Source: Arthrobacter bambusae (lineage in GTDB: Bacteria; Actinomycetota; Actinomycetes; Actinomycetales; Micrococcaceae). Taken from it: a stretch of 64,000 bases of DNA. A program made the position numbers and the translations under genes. The notes beneath the pieces were generated by a model that was not told the origin of the DNA, did not search any database, and worked only from the letters and a program-made list of their open reading frames with translations. Location: NCBI RefSeq assembly GCF_022606295.1, contig NZ_JAHHZS010000002.1, forward strand, positions 184,423 to 248,422, written 5' to 3'. This document shows positions 24,609 to 32,916 of the stretch, piece by piece. How positions within the stretch are numbered: the stretch's first letter is position 1; each line of letters opens with the position of its first letter.

Positions 24609-26324
24609 CTATTCTTTCAGACTCGGGAACTCATCCTCGGTGTACTCGACACCCAGGCCGGCAGGCAGCGGACCATCGCTGTGGCGGGCCACCTCCGTGC
24701 CTCGAAGCTCGACGCGCCGGATCTTGCCCGAAATGGTCTTGGGCAACTCACCGAATTCGAGCCGGCGGACGCGCTTGAACGGCGCCAGGTGCTGCCGGCA
24801 GTATCTGAGGATGTCCTCGGCAACAGCGGGTCCGGGCTCGTACCCGGCGGCGAGCACCACGAAGGCCTTGGGCACCGAAAGCTTGACCGGATCCGGAGAG
24901 GGTACGACGGCGGCCTCCGCCACTGCGGGATGCTCGATCAGGACGCTTTCGAGTTCGAAAGGGGACAAGCGGTAGTCGGAGGATTTGAACACATCGTCTC
25001 CGCGGCCCACGTAGGTGATGACTCCGTTCCCGTCCCGGCTGGCCATGTCACCCGTGTGGTAGTAACCGTCGCGGAACGCCTCGGCCGTCTTTTCCGGGTC
25101 GCCGAAGTAGGACTTCATGAGCCCTACGGGGCGGGGGTCCAAGCGCAAGCACAGCTCGCCGTCGTCAGCCTCTTCGCCAGTGGCCGGGTCGACAAGGACG
25201 ACGTCGTAGCCCGGCAGCGGCCGCCCCATCGAACCGGTCTTGACCGGTTGGCCGGGGGTGTTGGCGACCTGGACTGTCGACTCCGTCTGGCCGAAACCGT
25301 CGCGGATGGTCTGCCCCCAGGCCCGCTCGACTTGCCCGATCACCTCGGCGTTGAGGGGTTCGCCCGCCGAAACCACCTTGGTTGGCGGGGTTTTGAGCAG
25401 GGTCAGGTCCGCCTGGATGAGCATGCGCCACACGGTGGGCGGGGCGCAGAAACTCGTGACGCCTTCGCGGCCCATCTGCTCCATGAGGGCCTTGGCGTCG
25501 AAGCGATCGTAGTTATAGACGAAGACGCAGGCCTCGGCGATCCACGGCGTGAAAACGTTGGACCACGCGTGCTTTGCCCAGCCGGGGGACGCCACGTTGA
25601 GGTGGACATCCCCGGGCTCCAGGCCGATCCAATACATCGTGGAGAGGTGTCCCACCGGGTACGAGGTGTGGGTGTGCTCCACCAGTTTCGCCCGCGACGT
25701 AGTGCCCGAGGTGAAGTAGAGGAGCATGGTTTCGTCAGCGGCGGTGGGGGCGTCCGGGACGAACGTCGACTCGGCGGAATCCGCTTCGGCGTACTGGAGG
25801 GCGCCAGGGGTCTGGCCGTCACCCACTTCAATGAGCGTGTAATCGCCCGGCACTTCGGCGAACTTGGCGATGTTGGCGCTCCCGACGGCGGCCCAGCGGG
25901 CGCCGCCGCGCTCCACGCGATCCGTGATGTCGCGCGGGCCCATGAGCGTGGTGGTGGGGATCAGGACCACGCCGAGTTTGATCCCGGCGAGCATGAGTTC
26001 CCACAGTTCCACTTGGTTGCCGAGCATGATGATCATGCGGTCGCCCCGCTGGACGCCCTTGGATCGGAGCCAGTTGGCAAGCTGCGAGGAGCGCGCGGAG
26101 AGCTCGGCGAAGCTGCGGCGGGCGGAACTGCCGTCCTGCTCGACGATCACCAGCGCAGGGTCGTTGGCCGTGCCGGGGTTATCAGCGATCTGGTCGAACC
26201 AGTCGAGTGCGAAGTTGAACTCGCTGAAACGGGGCCACTGGAAGTCGCTGCGCGCCCCTGAATAATCGGTGCGCAGCGCAAGGAGCCGATCGCGGGCTGC
26301 ACGGAAGTCGTCGGTGACTGTCAT
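24609..26324 (-). CDS. AMP-forming acyl-CoA synthetase
   Basis: 571 residues of the acetyl/medium-chain acyl-CoA synthetase (ACSM-like) type. The nucleotide-binding loop is YFTSGTTSRAK (residues 203-213), followed by GWAKHAWSNVFTPW, the adenylate motif DGFGQTEST, YYHTGDMASRDGNG and the C-terminal catalytic lysine in PKTISGKIRRVELRG. It should activate a carboxylic acid to its CoA ester through an acyl-adenylate in the cytoplasm. It is followed by a MarR gene and faces away from nadE. The neighbouring valine cluster suggests a branched or short acid, but that is inference. Confidence 0.9.
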   Translation of the reverse strand: MTVTDDFRAARDRLLALRTDYSGARSDFQWPRFSEFNFALDWFDQIADNPGTANDPALVIVEQDGSSARRSFAELSARSSQLANWLRSKGVQRGDRMIIMLGNQVELWELMLAGIKLGVVLIPTTTLMGPRDITDRVERGGARWAAVGSANIAKFAEVPGDYTLIEVGDGQTPGALQYAEADSAESTFVPDAPTAADETMLLYFTSGTTSRAKLVEHTHTSYPVGHLSTMYWIGLEPGDVHLNVASPGWAKHAWSNVFTPWIAEACVFVYNYDRFDAKALMEQMGREGVTSFCAPPTVWRMLIQADLTLLKTPPTKVVSAGEPLNAEVIGQVERAWGQTIRDGFGQTESTVQVANTPGQPVKTGSMGRPLPGYDVVLVDPATGEEADDGELCLRLDPRPVGLMKSYFGDPEKTAEAFRDGYYHTGDMASRDGNGVITYVGRGDDVFKSSDYRLSPFELESVLIEHPAVAEAAVVPSPDPVKLSVPKAFVVLAAGYEPGPAVAEDILRYCRQHLAPFKRVRRLEFGELPKTISGKIRRVELRGTEVARHSDGPLPAGLGVEYTEDEFPSLKE

Positions 26325-26481
26325 TGTCTGCCTTTCGCCCTGCGTGTATGGGGAGTGCGAACCGGGGACGAACTCGCCGTGTGATCCGCCTCACCTGCAA
26401 TATACTAGGACATCCAAGGGTTTGGAAGAGGCAGTGTTGCGGGGCTGCCCACTCTCACGCAGGGCACACTTTTGCGGGATG

Positions 26482-26524
26482 ACGACGGCGGCGCCCCCGC
26501 CACGGCGCGGGAGACCGCCGTCGT
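26482..26524. terminator. Hairpin after nadE
   Basis: Arms ACGACGGCGG (26482-26491) and CCGCCGTCGT (26515-26524) enclose a second small GC stem. It lies downstream of the nadE stop (26576, minus strand). No T-run follows on that strand, so it is terminator-like rather than a classical terminator. Confidence 0.4.
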
Positions 26525-26575
26525 GCGCTGCCAAAAGGCGCTCAGCGTGACGGAGGCCCCGGGTTCAGGCGACTG

Positions 26576-27397
26576 CTACTTCCACCATGTGTCGAAAATC
26601 GTGACCGGAACAGTGCGCTTGTGTCGGGTGCGCAGGTACTTCTGCTCGATGGTCTCTGCCACCTCGTCCGAGACTTGCCGGCCTTCGAGGTAGTCATCGA
26701 TCTGGTCGTACTTGATGCCAAGCTCGTCCTCGTCGGTGCGGCCGGGCTTGCCGTCCAGGAGGTCGGCCGTGGGGACCTTGTCCCAAATGCGGGATGGGGC
26801 GCCCAGCTCGGCGAGGAGTGCGCGGTTCTGCCGCTTGTTGAGGCCGAAGAGCGGCAGGATGTCCGCACCGCCGTCGCCGTACTTGGTGAAGAATCCGGTG
26901 ACGGATTCGGCTCCGTGGTCCGTGCCGATGACGAGGTAGTTGTGCTCGCCGGCGAGGGCGTACTGGGCGGTCATACGGGCCCGGGCCTTCGTGTTGCCCT
27001 TGTGGAAATCCGAGATGCGCGCGCCCGTGGTCTTCTCGAACTCATCTTCGAAACCGTCCACGGCGCGTGAGATATTGAACGTCCATTCCGTCTTGGCCTG
27101 GATGAAATCCAGCGCGGCCTGGGCGTCTTCCTCATCATGCTGGGCGCCATAGGGGAGCCGGACGGCCACGAAATTGGCCTCCACGCCCTCGGCCTCAAGC
27201 TCCTCGACCGCCAGCTGGGCAAGGCGCCCGGCGAGCGAGGAATCCAGTCCGCCGGAAATGCCCAGGACAAAGCCCTTGGTGTGCGTGGCCTTGAGATATT
27301 CCTTCAGGAACGTGACGCGTTTGCGGACCTCCCCGGCTGGGTCGATCCGGGGCTGGACGCCCATTTCCGCAATGATCGTGGCCTGGAGTGTGCGCAT
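26576..27397 (-). CDS. nadE: NH3-dependent NAD+ synthetase
   Basis: 273 residues, close to the E. coli enzyme and lacking a glutaminase domain, hence ammonia-dependent. The ATP-pyrophosphatase loop is [15 protein letters not shown] (residues 46-60). [19 protein letters not shown] and PLFGLNKRQ carry NaAD/ATP contacts, and [19 protein letters not shown] is also typical. It makes NAD from deamido-NAD. The ATG at 27397 gives the MRTLQATII start; an upstream in-frame codon would add 11 residues. It stands alone, with a hairpin downstream and a type-B palindrome upstream. Confidence 0.93.
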   Translation of the reverse strand: MRTLQATIIAEMGVQPRIDPAGEVRKRVTFLKEYLKATHTKGFVLGISGGLDSSLAGRLAQLAVEELEAEGVEANFVAVRLPYGAQHDEEDAQAALDFIQAKTEWTFNISRAVDGFEDEFEKTTGARISDFHKGNTKARARMTAQYALAGEHNYLVIGTDHGAESVTGFFTKYGDGGADILPLFGLNKRQNRALLAELGAPSRIWDKVPTADLLDGKPGRTDEDELGIKYDQIDDYLEGRQVSDEVAETIEQKYLRTRHKRTVPVTIFDTWWK

Positions 27398-27476
27398 GTC
27401 CCCAACACTAGTAACCAGCACTTGAAACACTCAACTGTGTCACCCCATGTGTTGCACCCCGGAACGACTGTCCCCA

Positions 27477-27542
27477 CCCAACTGACTCGCAGTTGTTGTC
27501 GTTCTGAGCGCCGAAAACGACAACAAATGCGAGCTAGTTGGG
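27477..27542. repeat. Intergenic palindrome, family B, copy B1
   Basis: 66-bp inverted repeat. The outer arm is CCCAACTGACTCGCA, matched at the far end by GCGAGCTAGTTGGG; the centre is GTCGTTCTGAGCGCCGAAAA. It lies between the nadE 5' end and the LacI gene 3' end, both on the minus strand. Related copies at 41697 and 44358 share the outer arms; family A shares only the centre. Confidence 0.85.
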
Positions 27543-27579
27543 CGGCCCGGGCTGGTTCAGTCGGGCGCGCAGGGGGCAC

Positions 27580-28602
27580 TCACCGCACCGGCGCGGCGCC
27601 CGTCGATGCCCGCACCGTGAGATGCGTTGGCATGACTGCCAGGCGCCGGCTGGTCCCGCCGTACTGGGGATTCAACCGGGACAGGAGCATGGAGACTGCC
27701 ACGCGCCCGGCTTGTTCGATGGGGGACGCCATGGTGGTGAGCGGCGGGTTGCAGAAATCGGCTCCGAAGATGTCGTCACAGCCCACGATGCTCATGTCGT
27801 CGGGCACGCGGATGCCCCGTTCACGCAGGCGCTGCAGCATTCCGATGGCCAGCAGGTCGTTGAAGACGATGCACGCCGAGGCTCCCGTGTGCACCGCGGC
27901 GTCCGCTGCGGCCGCTCCCGAGGTGGTCTTGGGTGCGAACGGCCCCACGCTGAAGGTGGTCAGCCCCCGTTCCGTGGTTTCTTCCTGGAACGCTTGCCAC
28001 CGCTTGGCATTGGACCAGGAGGTGGCCGGGCCTCCGACGAAGCAGATCCTCGTGTGCCCCAGGGAGACCAGGTGTTCCAGTGCCTGGATGATGGCCGACG
28101 GCGTATCGATCACCACGGTGGGTGCGATTGCCGGAGCCCGGTTGATGGTGACCAGGGGCTGTTGTGCCGCCGCTTCGGCGAGCTGTGCGTCCGTCAGGCG
28201 GGACGCCGCAAGGATGAATCCGTCTGCCGAGCGGCGCATCTTCTGCAGCGCATCTGCCTCCATCTCCGCTGATTCCTCGGTGTCAACGAGCAGTTGCGTG
28301 TAGCCGGCGGCCTTCAACTGGTGTTGCGCCCCACGGATGATGTCGAAATAGAACGGATTGGTGATGTCCGGAACCAGGACGGCAACGGTCTGGGTGCGTC
28401 CGGAGCTGAGCCCGCGCGCCTGCGAGCTCGGAATGTAATTCAATTGCGCGGCTGCTTCTTCGATGCGCTCGCGGGTCACGTGGTTCACGCGCCCGGGATT
28501 ACTCAGGGCCCTTGAAACTGTTGACGTCGCCACTCCCGCAAGTTCCGCGACGTCGCGGATCGTGGGCTGCCTGCCCGGTGACTGGAGCTGGAGTTCTGCC
28601 AT
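27580..28602 (-). CDS. LacI-family repressor of the second sugar island
   Basis: 340 residues. The helix-turn-helix TIRDVAELAGVATSTVSRAL is followed by the hinge YIPSSQARGLSSGRTQT and a sugar-sensing domain with VLVPDITNPFYFDIIRGAQ and IVGCDDIFGADFCNPPLTT near the effector cleft. It is transcribed away from the binding-protein gene at 28787, with a symmetric LacI-type operator between them. It most likely represses the operon 28787-35044. Effector is unknown; it would be the imported sugar or an early product. Confidence 0.9.
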   Translation of the reverse strand: MAELQLQSPGRQPTIRDVAELAGVATSTVSRALSNPGRVNHVTRERIEEAAAQLNYIPSSQARGLSSGRTQTVAVLVPDITNPFYFDIIRGAQHQLKAAGYTQLLVDTEESAEMEADALQKMRRSADGFILAASRLTDAQLAEAAAQQPLVTINRAPAIAPTVVIDTPSAIIQALEHLVSLGHTRICFVGGPATSWSNAKRWQAFQEETTERGLTTFSVGPFAPKTTSGAAAADAAVHTGASACIVFNDLLAIGMLQRLRERGIRVPDDMSIVGCDDIFGADFCNPPLTTMASPIEQAGRVAVSMLLSRLNPQYGGTSRRLAVMPTHLTVRASTGAAPVR

Positions 28603-28669
28603 GGTCTAGGTGTTCCTCATCTGCCGCAGCCGCTCAACAACGAGTGACTTGTCCCACAATTGCAGCACC

Positions 28670-28720
28670 GATGACAATTTTTGGCAATCGCTTGTCATCG
28701 CTGTTTGGCGTGCCTAGACT
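28670..28720 (+). promoter_or_regulatory. LacI-type operator and promoter of the second sugar operon
   Basis: TGGCAATCGCTTGTCA (28682-28697) fits TGnCAAnCGnTTGnCA, a perfect LacI-family palindrome with central CG. A further GATGACAA (28670-28677) mirrors TTGTCATC (28692-28699). The -35 TTGTCA (28692-28697) lies inside the right half and is 17 bases from a -10 TAGACT (28715-28720). Operator over -35 is the same layout as at 6234. Confidence 0.75.
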
Positions 28721-28786
28721 CGGAGAAATCACCCGATGTGACGCGCACCACGCCAATGAGGCCATCGGGCTCCAGGGAGGAAAACA

Positions 28787-30142
28787 ATGAAGTTTGCATC
28801 GTCCGCCAAATTTGCCGCTGTTGTCGTAACAGCCGCCCTAGCTTTGACCGCCTGCGGAGGCGGCAACAGCAGCTCCGGGGGGAGCGCAGGACCCGTTGAC
28901 GGAAAGGGCAAGAAGTTGAGCGTCCTGACCGGCGTCAACAACCAGTACTCTGCCCAGCAAAAGCAGTGGTTCACCGACATTGCGGCCAAGTTCAAGGCGC
29001 AGACCGGTGCCGATATCGAATTCGAAACCTTCGCGTCGGCCAACGATGAACTGACCCGCATCCAGACGTCCGTCGTCTCCGGACAGGGACCTGACGTTTA
29101 CAGCCTCGGCACCACGTTCACGCCCACGGCGTATGCAACCAAGGCTTTCGTGACGCTGACCGACGACGACTGGAAGAAGATTGGCGGGAAGGACAAGTTC
29201 AACCCCGCCGCCCTCGGAATTTCCGGCCCCGATGCCCAGCACCAAGCCGGCATTCCCTTCGTCAGCCGGCCGTTCGTGATGGCTTACAACAAGGACATCC
29301 TGAAAGCCGCCGGGATCGACAAGCCCGCCACCAGCTGGGACGAGCTCGCCGCACAGGCCAAGAAAATGACCAACCCGGCCACTGGCACCTTCGGACTCGC
29401 CACCGGCTACAAGGACAACTTTGACCCCTGGAAGTTCATCTGGGCCATGTCCGTCCAGGCAGGAAACCCGCTCGTGGACGGCAAGACGCTCAAGCTTGAC
29501 GACCCGGCCGTCAAGAAGGCCTACCAGACCTACTTCGGATGGCTGACCACGGACAAGATCGTCGATCCGGCTTCCATCGGGTGGAGCAACAGCAACGCCG
29601 TCGCAGCCTTCGCCTCGGGCAAGGCGGGATACCTCATGATGACGACGTCGAGTTCCCTCCCGACGCTCGACAAGTCGGCGGTCGCGGGCAAGTACGCCTA
29701 CACAGCCATGCCGACCACGGCCCCCGGCCAGACCTCTCCGCAGGGCGACGCCGCGAATGCAGCCAGCATCCTGTCAGGTGACAACGTGGTTGTTGCCGAC
29801 TACTCGAAGCAGAAGGACCTTGCCTTCGCTTACATCAACCTGATCACGTCCAAGGACGAGCAGTTGAACTTCCAGAAGATCTTCGGCGACCTGCCTGCCA
29901 ACGCCGAAGCCCTGAAGGCGCTGAACAACCCCGCTCTCCAACCGGTTGCCGACACCGCTGCAAAGTCCAAGGCCACGCCGTTCACCGGAGCGTGGGGCGA
30001 CATCCAGCTGGCTCTCCTCAACGTCGTGGTCCAGTCGATCCCCGATCTCTCCAAGGGATCCGTCGACGACTCGAGCCTCGAGGCCCGTCTCAAGGACGCC
30101 CAATCCAAGGGCCAGGCCTCGCTTGACCGGGCATCGAAGTAA
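28787..30142 (+). CDS. ABC transporter sugar-binding lipoprotein
   Basis: 451 residues. Lipoprotein signal with lipobox LTAC (C23) and a Gly/Ser linker; then a family-1 solute-binding fold with VLTGVNNQYSAQQKQWFTDI, GPDVYSLGTTFTPTAYA, the hinge RPFVMAYNKDILKAAG and FASGKAGYLMMTTSS. It captures the substrate outside the cell for permeases 30155 and 31147. CAGGGAGGAAAACA before the ATG is a strong ribosome site. First gene of a seven-gene-size transcript (six genes) ending at 35044 and controlled by the LacI operator at 28682. The ligand is unknown; downstream genes suggest a sugar, glycoside or cyclitol that is first oxidised. Confidence 0.9.
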   Translation: MKFASSAKFAAVVVTAALALTACGGGNSSSGGSAGPVDGKGKKLSVLTGVNNQYSAQQKQWFTDIAAKFKAQTGADIEFETFASANDELTRIQTSVVSGQGPDVYSLGTTFTPTAYATKAFVTLTDDDWKKIGGKDKFNPAALGISGPDAQHQAGIPFVSRPFVMAYNKDILKAAGIDKPATSWDELAAQAKKMTNPATGTFGLATGYKDNFDPWKFIWAMSVQAGNPLVDGKTLKLDDPAVKKAYQTYFGWLTTDKIVDPASIGWSNSNAVAAFASGKAGYLMMTTSSSLPTLDKSAVAGKYAYTAMPTTAPGQTSPQGDAANAASILSGDNVVVADYSKQKDLAFAYINLITSKDEQLNFQKIFGDLPANAEALKALNNPALQPVADTAAKSKATPFTGAWGDIQLALLNVVVQSIPDLSKGSVDDSSLEARLKDAQSKGQASLDRASK

Positions 30143-30154
30143 GTAGGAAGTGAC

Positions 30155-31150
30155 ATGTCCACCGATTCATTGACTGCGGGCAAGTCCACGCGCCGCAAGT
30201 CGTCCCGCGCCTCAAAGCCGGACCCGCAGTCACCGGACGACACCTCCCGGCGCCGCAAGGGGCTGAGCGAACGCAACCGCCCCTTGTGGATGCTGATTCC
30301 AGGCGGCCTGCTGATGGTGATCATCATCGTGGTGCCGCTCCTGCTCGGGATCTTCATGTCGGGCCTGGATCTGGACCAGTATTCGCTGCGCCAGTGGGTC
30401 AGCGCTCCGTTCATCGGAGTCCAGAATTTCGTCGAAGCGCTGACCGCATCGCCTTTGCTGCACGCCATCTGGCTCAGCGTCAGCTACTCCTTGATCGCCA
30501 TGGTGGTCACGATCCCGCTCGGCATCGCCGGCGCCGTCGCCACCCAGAACGCGTTCAAGGGCCGGGCGGTGATCCGTTCCATCTTCCTGATCCCCTACGT
30601 CCTTCCCTCCTTCGTGGTGGCGACGGTGTGGCGGACCATGTTCCAGCCGGGCAGCGTCATCGACTCGATGCTGCATTCTGTGGGCATAGACCCCGGCCTG
30701 TGGCTCAATGGTCCGCAGTCATATTGGACGCTGATCCTGGTCCAGATCTGGGCATCGTGGCCGTTTGTCTACCTGCTGGCATTGTCCGGGCTCCAGTCCG
30801 TGGACCATGAGGTCCACGAGGCCTCGGCCCTTGACGGTGCGCTGTGGTGGAACAAGCTCCGCTATGTGGTCTTCCCTTATCTCAAGGGTCCGCTCTCCTT
30901 GGCGTTCCTGATCGGCATGCTGCACCACATCAACAACTTCACCTTGCCGTTCGTCCTGTTCGGGGTTCCTGCTCCGTCCGATGTGGAGCTGCTCCCGATC
31001 CTCACCTACGTCACCAGCTTCCAGAGCTTCCGGTTCGGGCTCAGCGCGGCCATGGCGTTCATCTCGCTGATCCTGATCGCGATCCCCTTGTTCGTCTATC
31101 TGCGGGCCGTCAAACTCGACGACGCCGAGACTCCCGGAGGCAAAAAGTGA
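30155..31150 (+). CDS. Sugar ABC transporter permease, MalF-like
   Basis: 331 residues. Basic, Ser-rich cytoplasmic lead (~45 residues), then six membrane helices beginning LWMLIPGGLLMVIIIVVPLL. The EAA loop is HEVHEASALDGALWWNKLRY followed by FPYLKGPL, slightly diverged from the usual EAAxxDGA. Starts 12 bases after the binding protein and ends overlapping the next permease (GTGA). It supplies half the channel of the importer for the unknown substrate of this operon. Confidence 0.92.
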   Translation: MSTDSLTAGKSTRRKSSRASKPDPQSPDDTSRRRKGLSERNRPLWMLIPGGLLMVIIIVVPLLLGIFMSGLDLDQYSLRQWVSAPFIGVQNFVEALTASPLLHAIWLSVSYSLIAMVVTIPLGIAGAVATQNAFKGRAVIRSIFLIPYVLPSFVVATVWRTMFQPGSVIDSMLHSVGIDPGLWLNGPQSYWTLILVQIWASWPFVYLLALSGLQSVDHEVHEASALDGALWWNKLRYVVFPYLKGPLSLAFLIGMLHHINNFTLPFVLFGVPAPSDVELLPILTYVTSFQSFRFGLSAAMAFISLILIAIPLFVYLRAVKLDDAETPGGKK

Positions 31151-32067
31151 GCACCGCAACTACCGCCGTCGGACGCACATCGAGCGAAGACTTCCGCCCG
31201 GGCTCCAAACGCCAGCACGAAGTAACCCGGCTCATGCCTGGGCCCATGCTCGCCATCATCCTCACGGTGTTGTGCGCCTTGGTGCTCATTCCCGTGGCGT
31301 ACATCTTCCTGGCGTCCGTGAACTCGGACATCGGCGTGGCCCGTGGCGAGTTCTTCCCGTCCAGTTTCTCCTTTGAGAACTACTCCACGATCTGGTCGAG
31401 TGTTGGACTGGCCACGGGCCTGGCCAACAGCGTGCTCGTGGCCGGGTCCACCGCCGTCGTCTCCGCCCTCATGTCGATCGCCACCGCCTACGTGCTGGTC
31501 CGCTACCAGTTCCGTGGCCGGTTGACGATCCTTCGCGGGCTCCTGGGACTCCAGTCGGTTCCCGGCACCCTCATGGTCCTTCCGGTCTTCGTGCTGTTCT
31601 CGTCTTCCGCGAGCTACCTGGGCATCCAGATCATCGGCACCCAATGGGGTTTGTTCATCACCTACCTGACGTTCGCGATGCCGTTCTCCACCTGGGTGAT
31701 GGTCACCTACCTGCGCGGCCTGCCGCGTGAACTCGAAGAGGCGGCAAGGATCGACGGCGCCAGCAACCTGGGCGTGCTGGTGCGGATCATCCTCCCGCTG
31801 AGCTGGCCCGGCGTGGTCGTTTCCGGTATTTTCGCCTTCCTGCTCGGTTGGAACGACGTCCTGTTCGCCTCTGTCATGACGCGGCCCGAAAGCCAGACTG
31901 CCGCCGTCGCGCTCCAGATCTTCGGTGCCTCGCAAGAGGGCGGCGCGATTCCCTTCTACGGCCAGATGATGGCAGCTTCCCTTGTGTGTGCTGCCCCGGT
32001 GGTCATCCTGTACCTGATTTTCCAGCGTTACCTAGTGGGCGGCCTGACCGCCGGAGGAGTCAAGTAA
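31147..32067 (+). CDS. Sugar ABC transporter permease, MalG-like
   Basis: 306 residues with six membrane helices, the first being LAIILTVLCALVLIPVAYIF. The EAA loop reads LPRELEEAARIDGASNLGVL then RIILPLSWPGVVV. GTG 31147 overlaps the stop of the partner permease. Second channel subunit. The next gene starts 3 bases after its stop, so transport and catabolic genes are one unit. No ATPase is encoded in the operon. Confidence 0.92.
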   Translation: MSTATTAVGRTSSEDFRPGSKRQHEVTRLMPGPMLAIILTVLCALVLIPVAYIFLASVNSDIGVARGEFFPSSFSFENYSTIWSSVGLATGLANSVLVAGSTAVVSALMSIATAYVLVRYQFRGRLTILRGLLGLQSVPGTLMVLPVFVLFSSSASYLGIQIIGTQWGLFITYLTFAMPFSTWVMVTYLRGLPRELEEAARIDGASNLGVLVRIILPLSWPGVVVSGIFAFLLGWNDVLFASVMTRPESQTAAVALQIFGASQEGGAIPFYGQMMAASLVCAAPVVILYLIFQRYLVGGLTAGGVK

Positions 32068-32070
32068 GTT

Positions 32071-32916
32071 ATGAGCACGCCAGCTGTTGAATGGGAGCTC
32101 TCGGGCTTCGGCGACGAGATCGACGACGACCCCAAGATCCAGATTGCCGTGATGCAGGCACTGGGAGCGAGCCACATTGAAGTCCGCAGCGCCTGGGGCA
32201 CCAACATCGTGGATTTGGATGAGGCGCAGCTTCGCGAACTGAAGTCCTTGCTGGATGCGGCGGAAATGAAGGTTTCCGCGATCGCGTCGCCGATCGGGAA
32301 GGTGGACGTTTCCCTTCCCGTGGAGCACGAGGTGGAACGCCTTCGCCGTGCAGTCAACGCCGCCCAGGTCCTGGAATCGCGTTACATCCGGATCTTCTCC
32401 TTCTACTACGGCGAGGACGTGGCGGTGGAGAGCATCCGGGATGCTGTCATCGAACGCATGCGGGCCCTCGCGGACGTGGCGGAGGAGTCCGGCGTCGTAC
32501 TGCTGCACGAAAACGAGAAGGACATCTACGGGGACATCCCCGAACGGGTCCTGGACATCATCGAAACCGTGGCGTCTCCCGCGCTCAAAGTGGCTTGGGA
32601 CGCGGCCAACTTCGTCCAGGTAGGCGTCAAGCCTTTCGAGGACGGCTACGCAAAGCTAAGGCCACACCTTGAATACCTGCAGGTCAAGGATGCCCTGTTC
32701 TCGAACGCCACCGTGGTTCCGGCGGGCGAGGGCGACGGCGATGTCCTCCGCACGGTTGAGGCCTTGAAGGCGGACGGGTACACCGGATTCGCGAGCCTCG
32801 AGCCACACTTGGCCGGTGCCCACGGGCTGGGCGGTTTCTCCGGCCCGACGGCGTTCGGCATCGCGGCGAGGGCGTTCGCGAAAGTCCTCAATGAAGCAGG
32901 AGTGGAGACGAAGTGA
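32071..32916 (+). CDS. Sugar phosphate isomerase/epimerase-family TIM barrel
   Basis: 281 residues, AP-endonuclease-2-like TIM barrel of the IolE/IolI/xylose-isomerase superfamily. Probable metal-binding positions are the glutamate in VVLLHENEKDIYG, the Asp in LKVAWDAANFVQVG, the region LEYLQVKDA and the final glutamate in GFASLEPHL. Start ATG 32071 is 3 bases after the permease stop, and its stop overlaps the dehydrogenase gene. Members isomerise, epimerise, dehydrate or cleave sugars and keto-sugars. Its position before a Gfo/Idh/MocA dehydrogenase points to action on an oxidised sugar. The exact reaction is unknown. Confidence 0.85.
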   Translation: MSTPAVEWELSGFGDEIDDDPKIQIAVMQALGASHIEVRSAWGTNIVDLDEAQLRELKSLLDAAEMKVSAIASPIGKVDVSLPVEHEVERLRRAVNAAQVLESRYIRIFSFYYGEDVAVESIRDAVIERMRALADVAEESGVVLLHENEKDIYGDIPERVLDIIETVASPALKVAWDAANFVQVGVKPFEDGYAKLRPHLEYLQVKDALFSNATVVPAGEGDGDVLRTVEALKADGYTGFASLEPHLAGAHGLGGFSGPTAFGIAARAFAKVLNEAGVETK

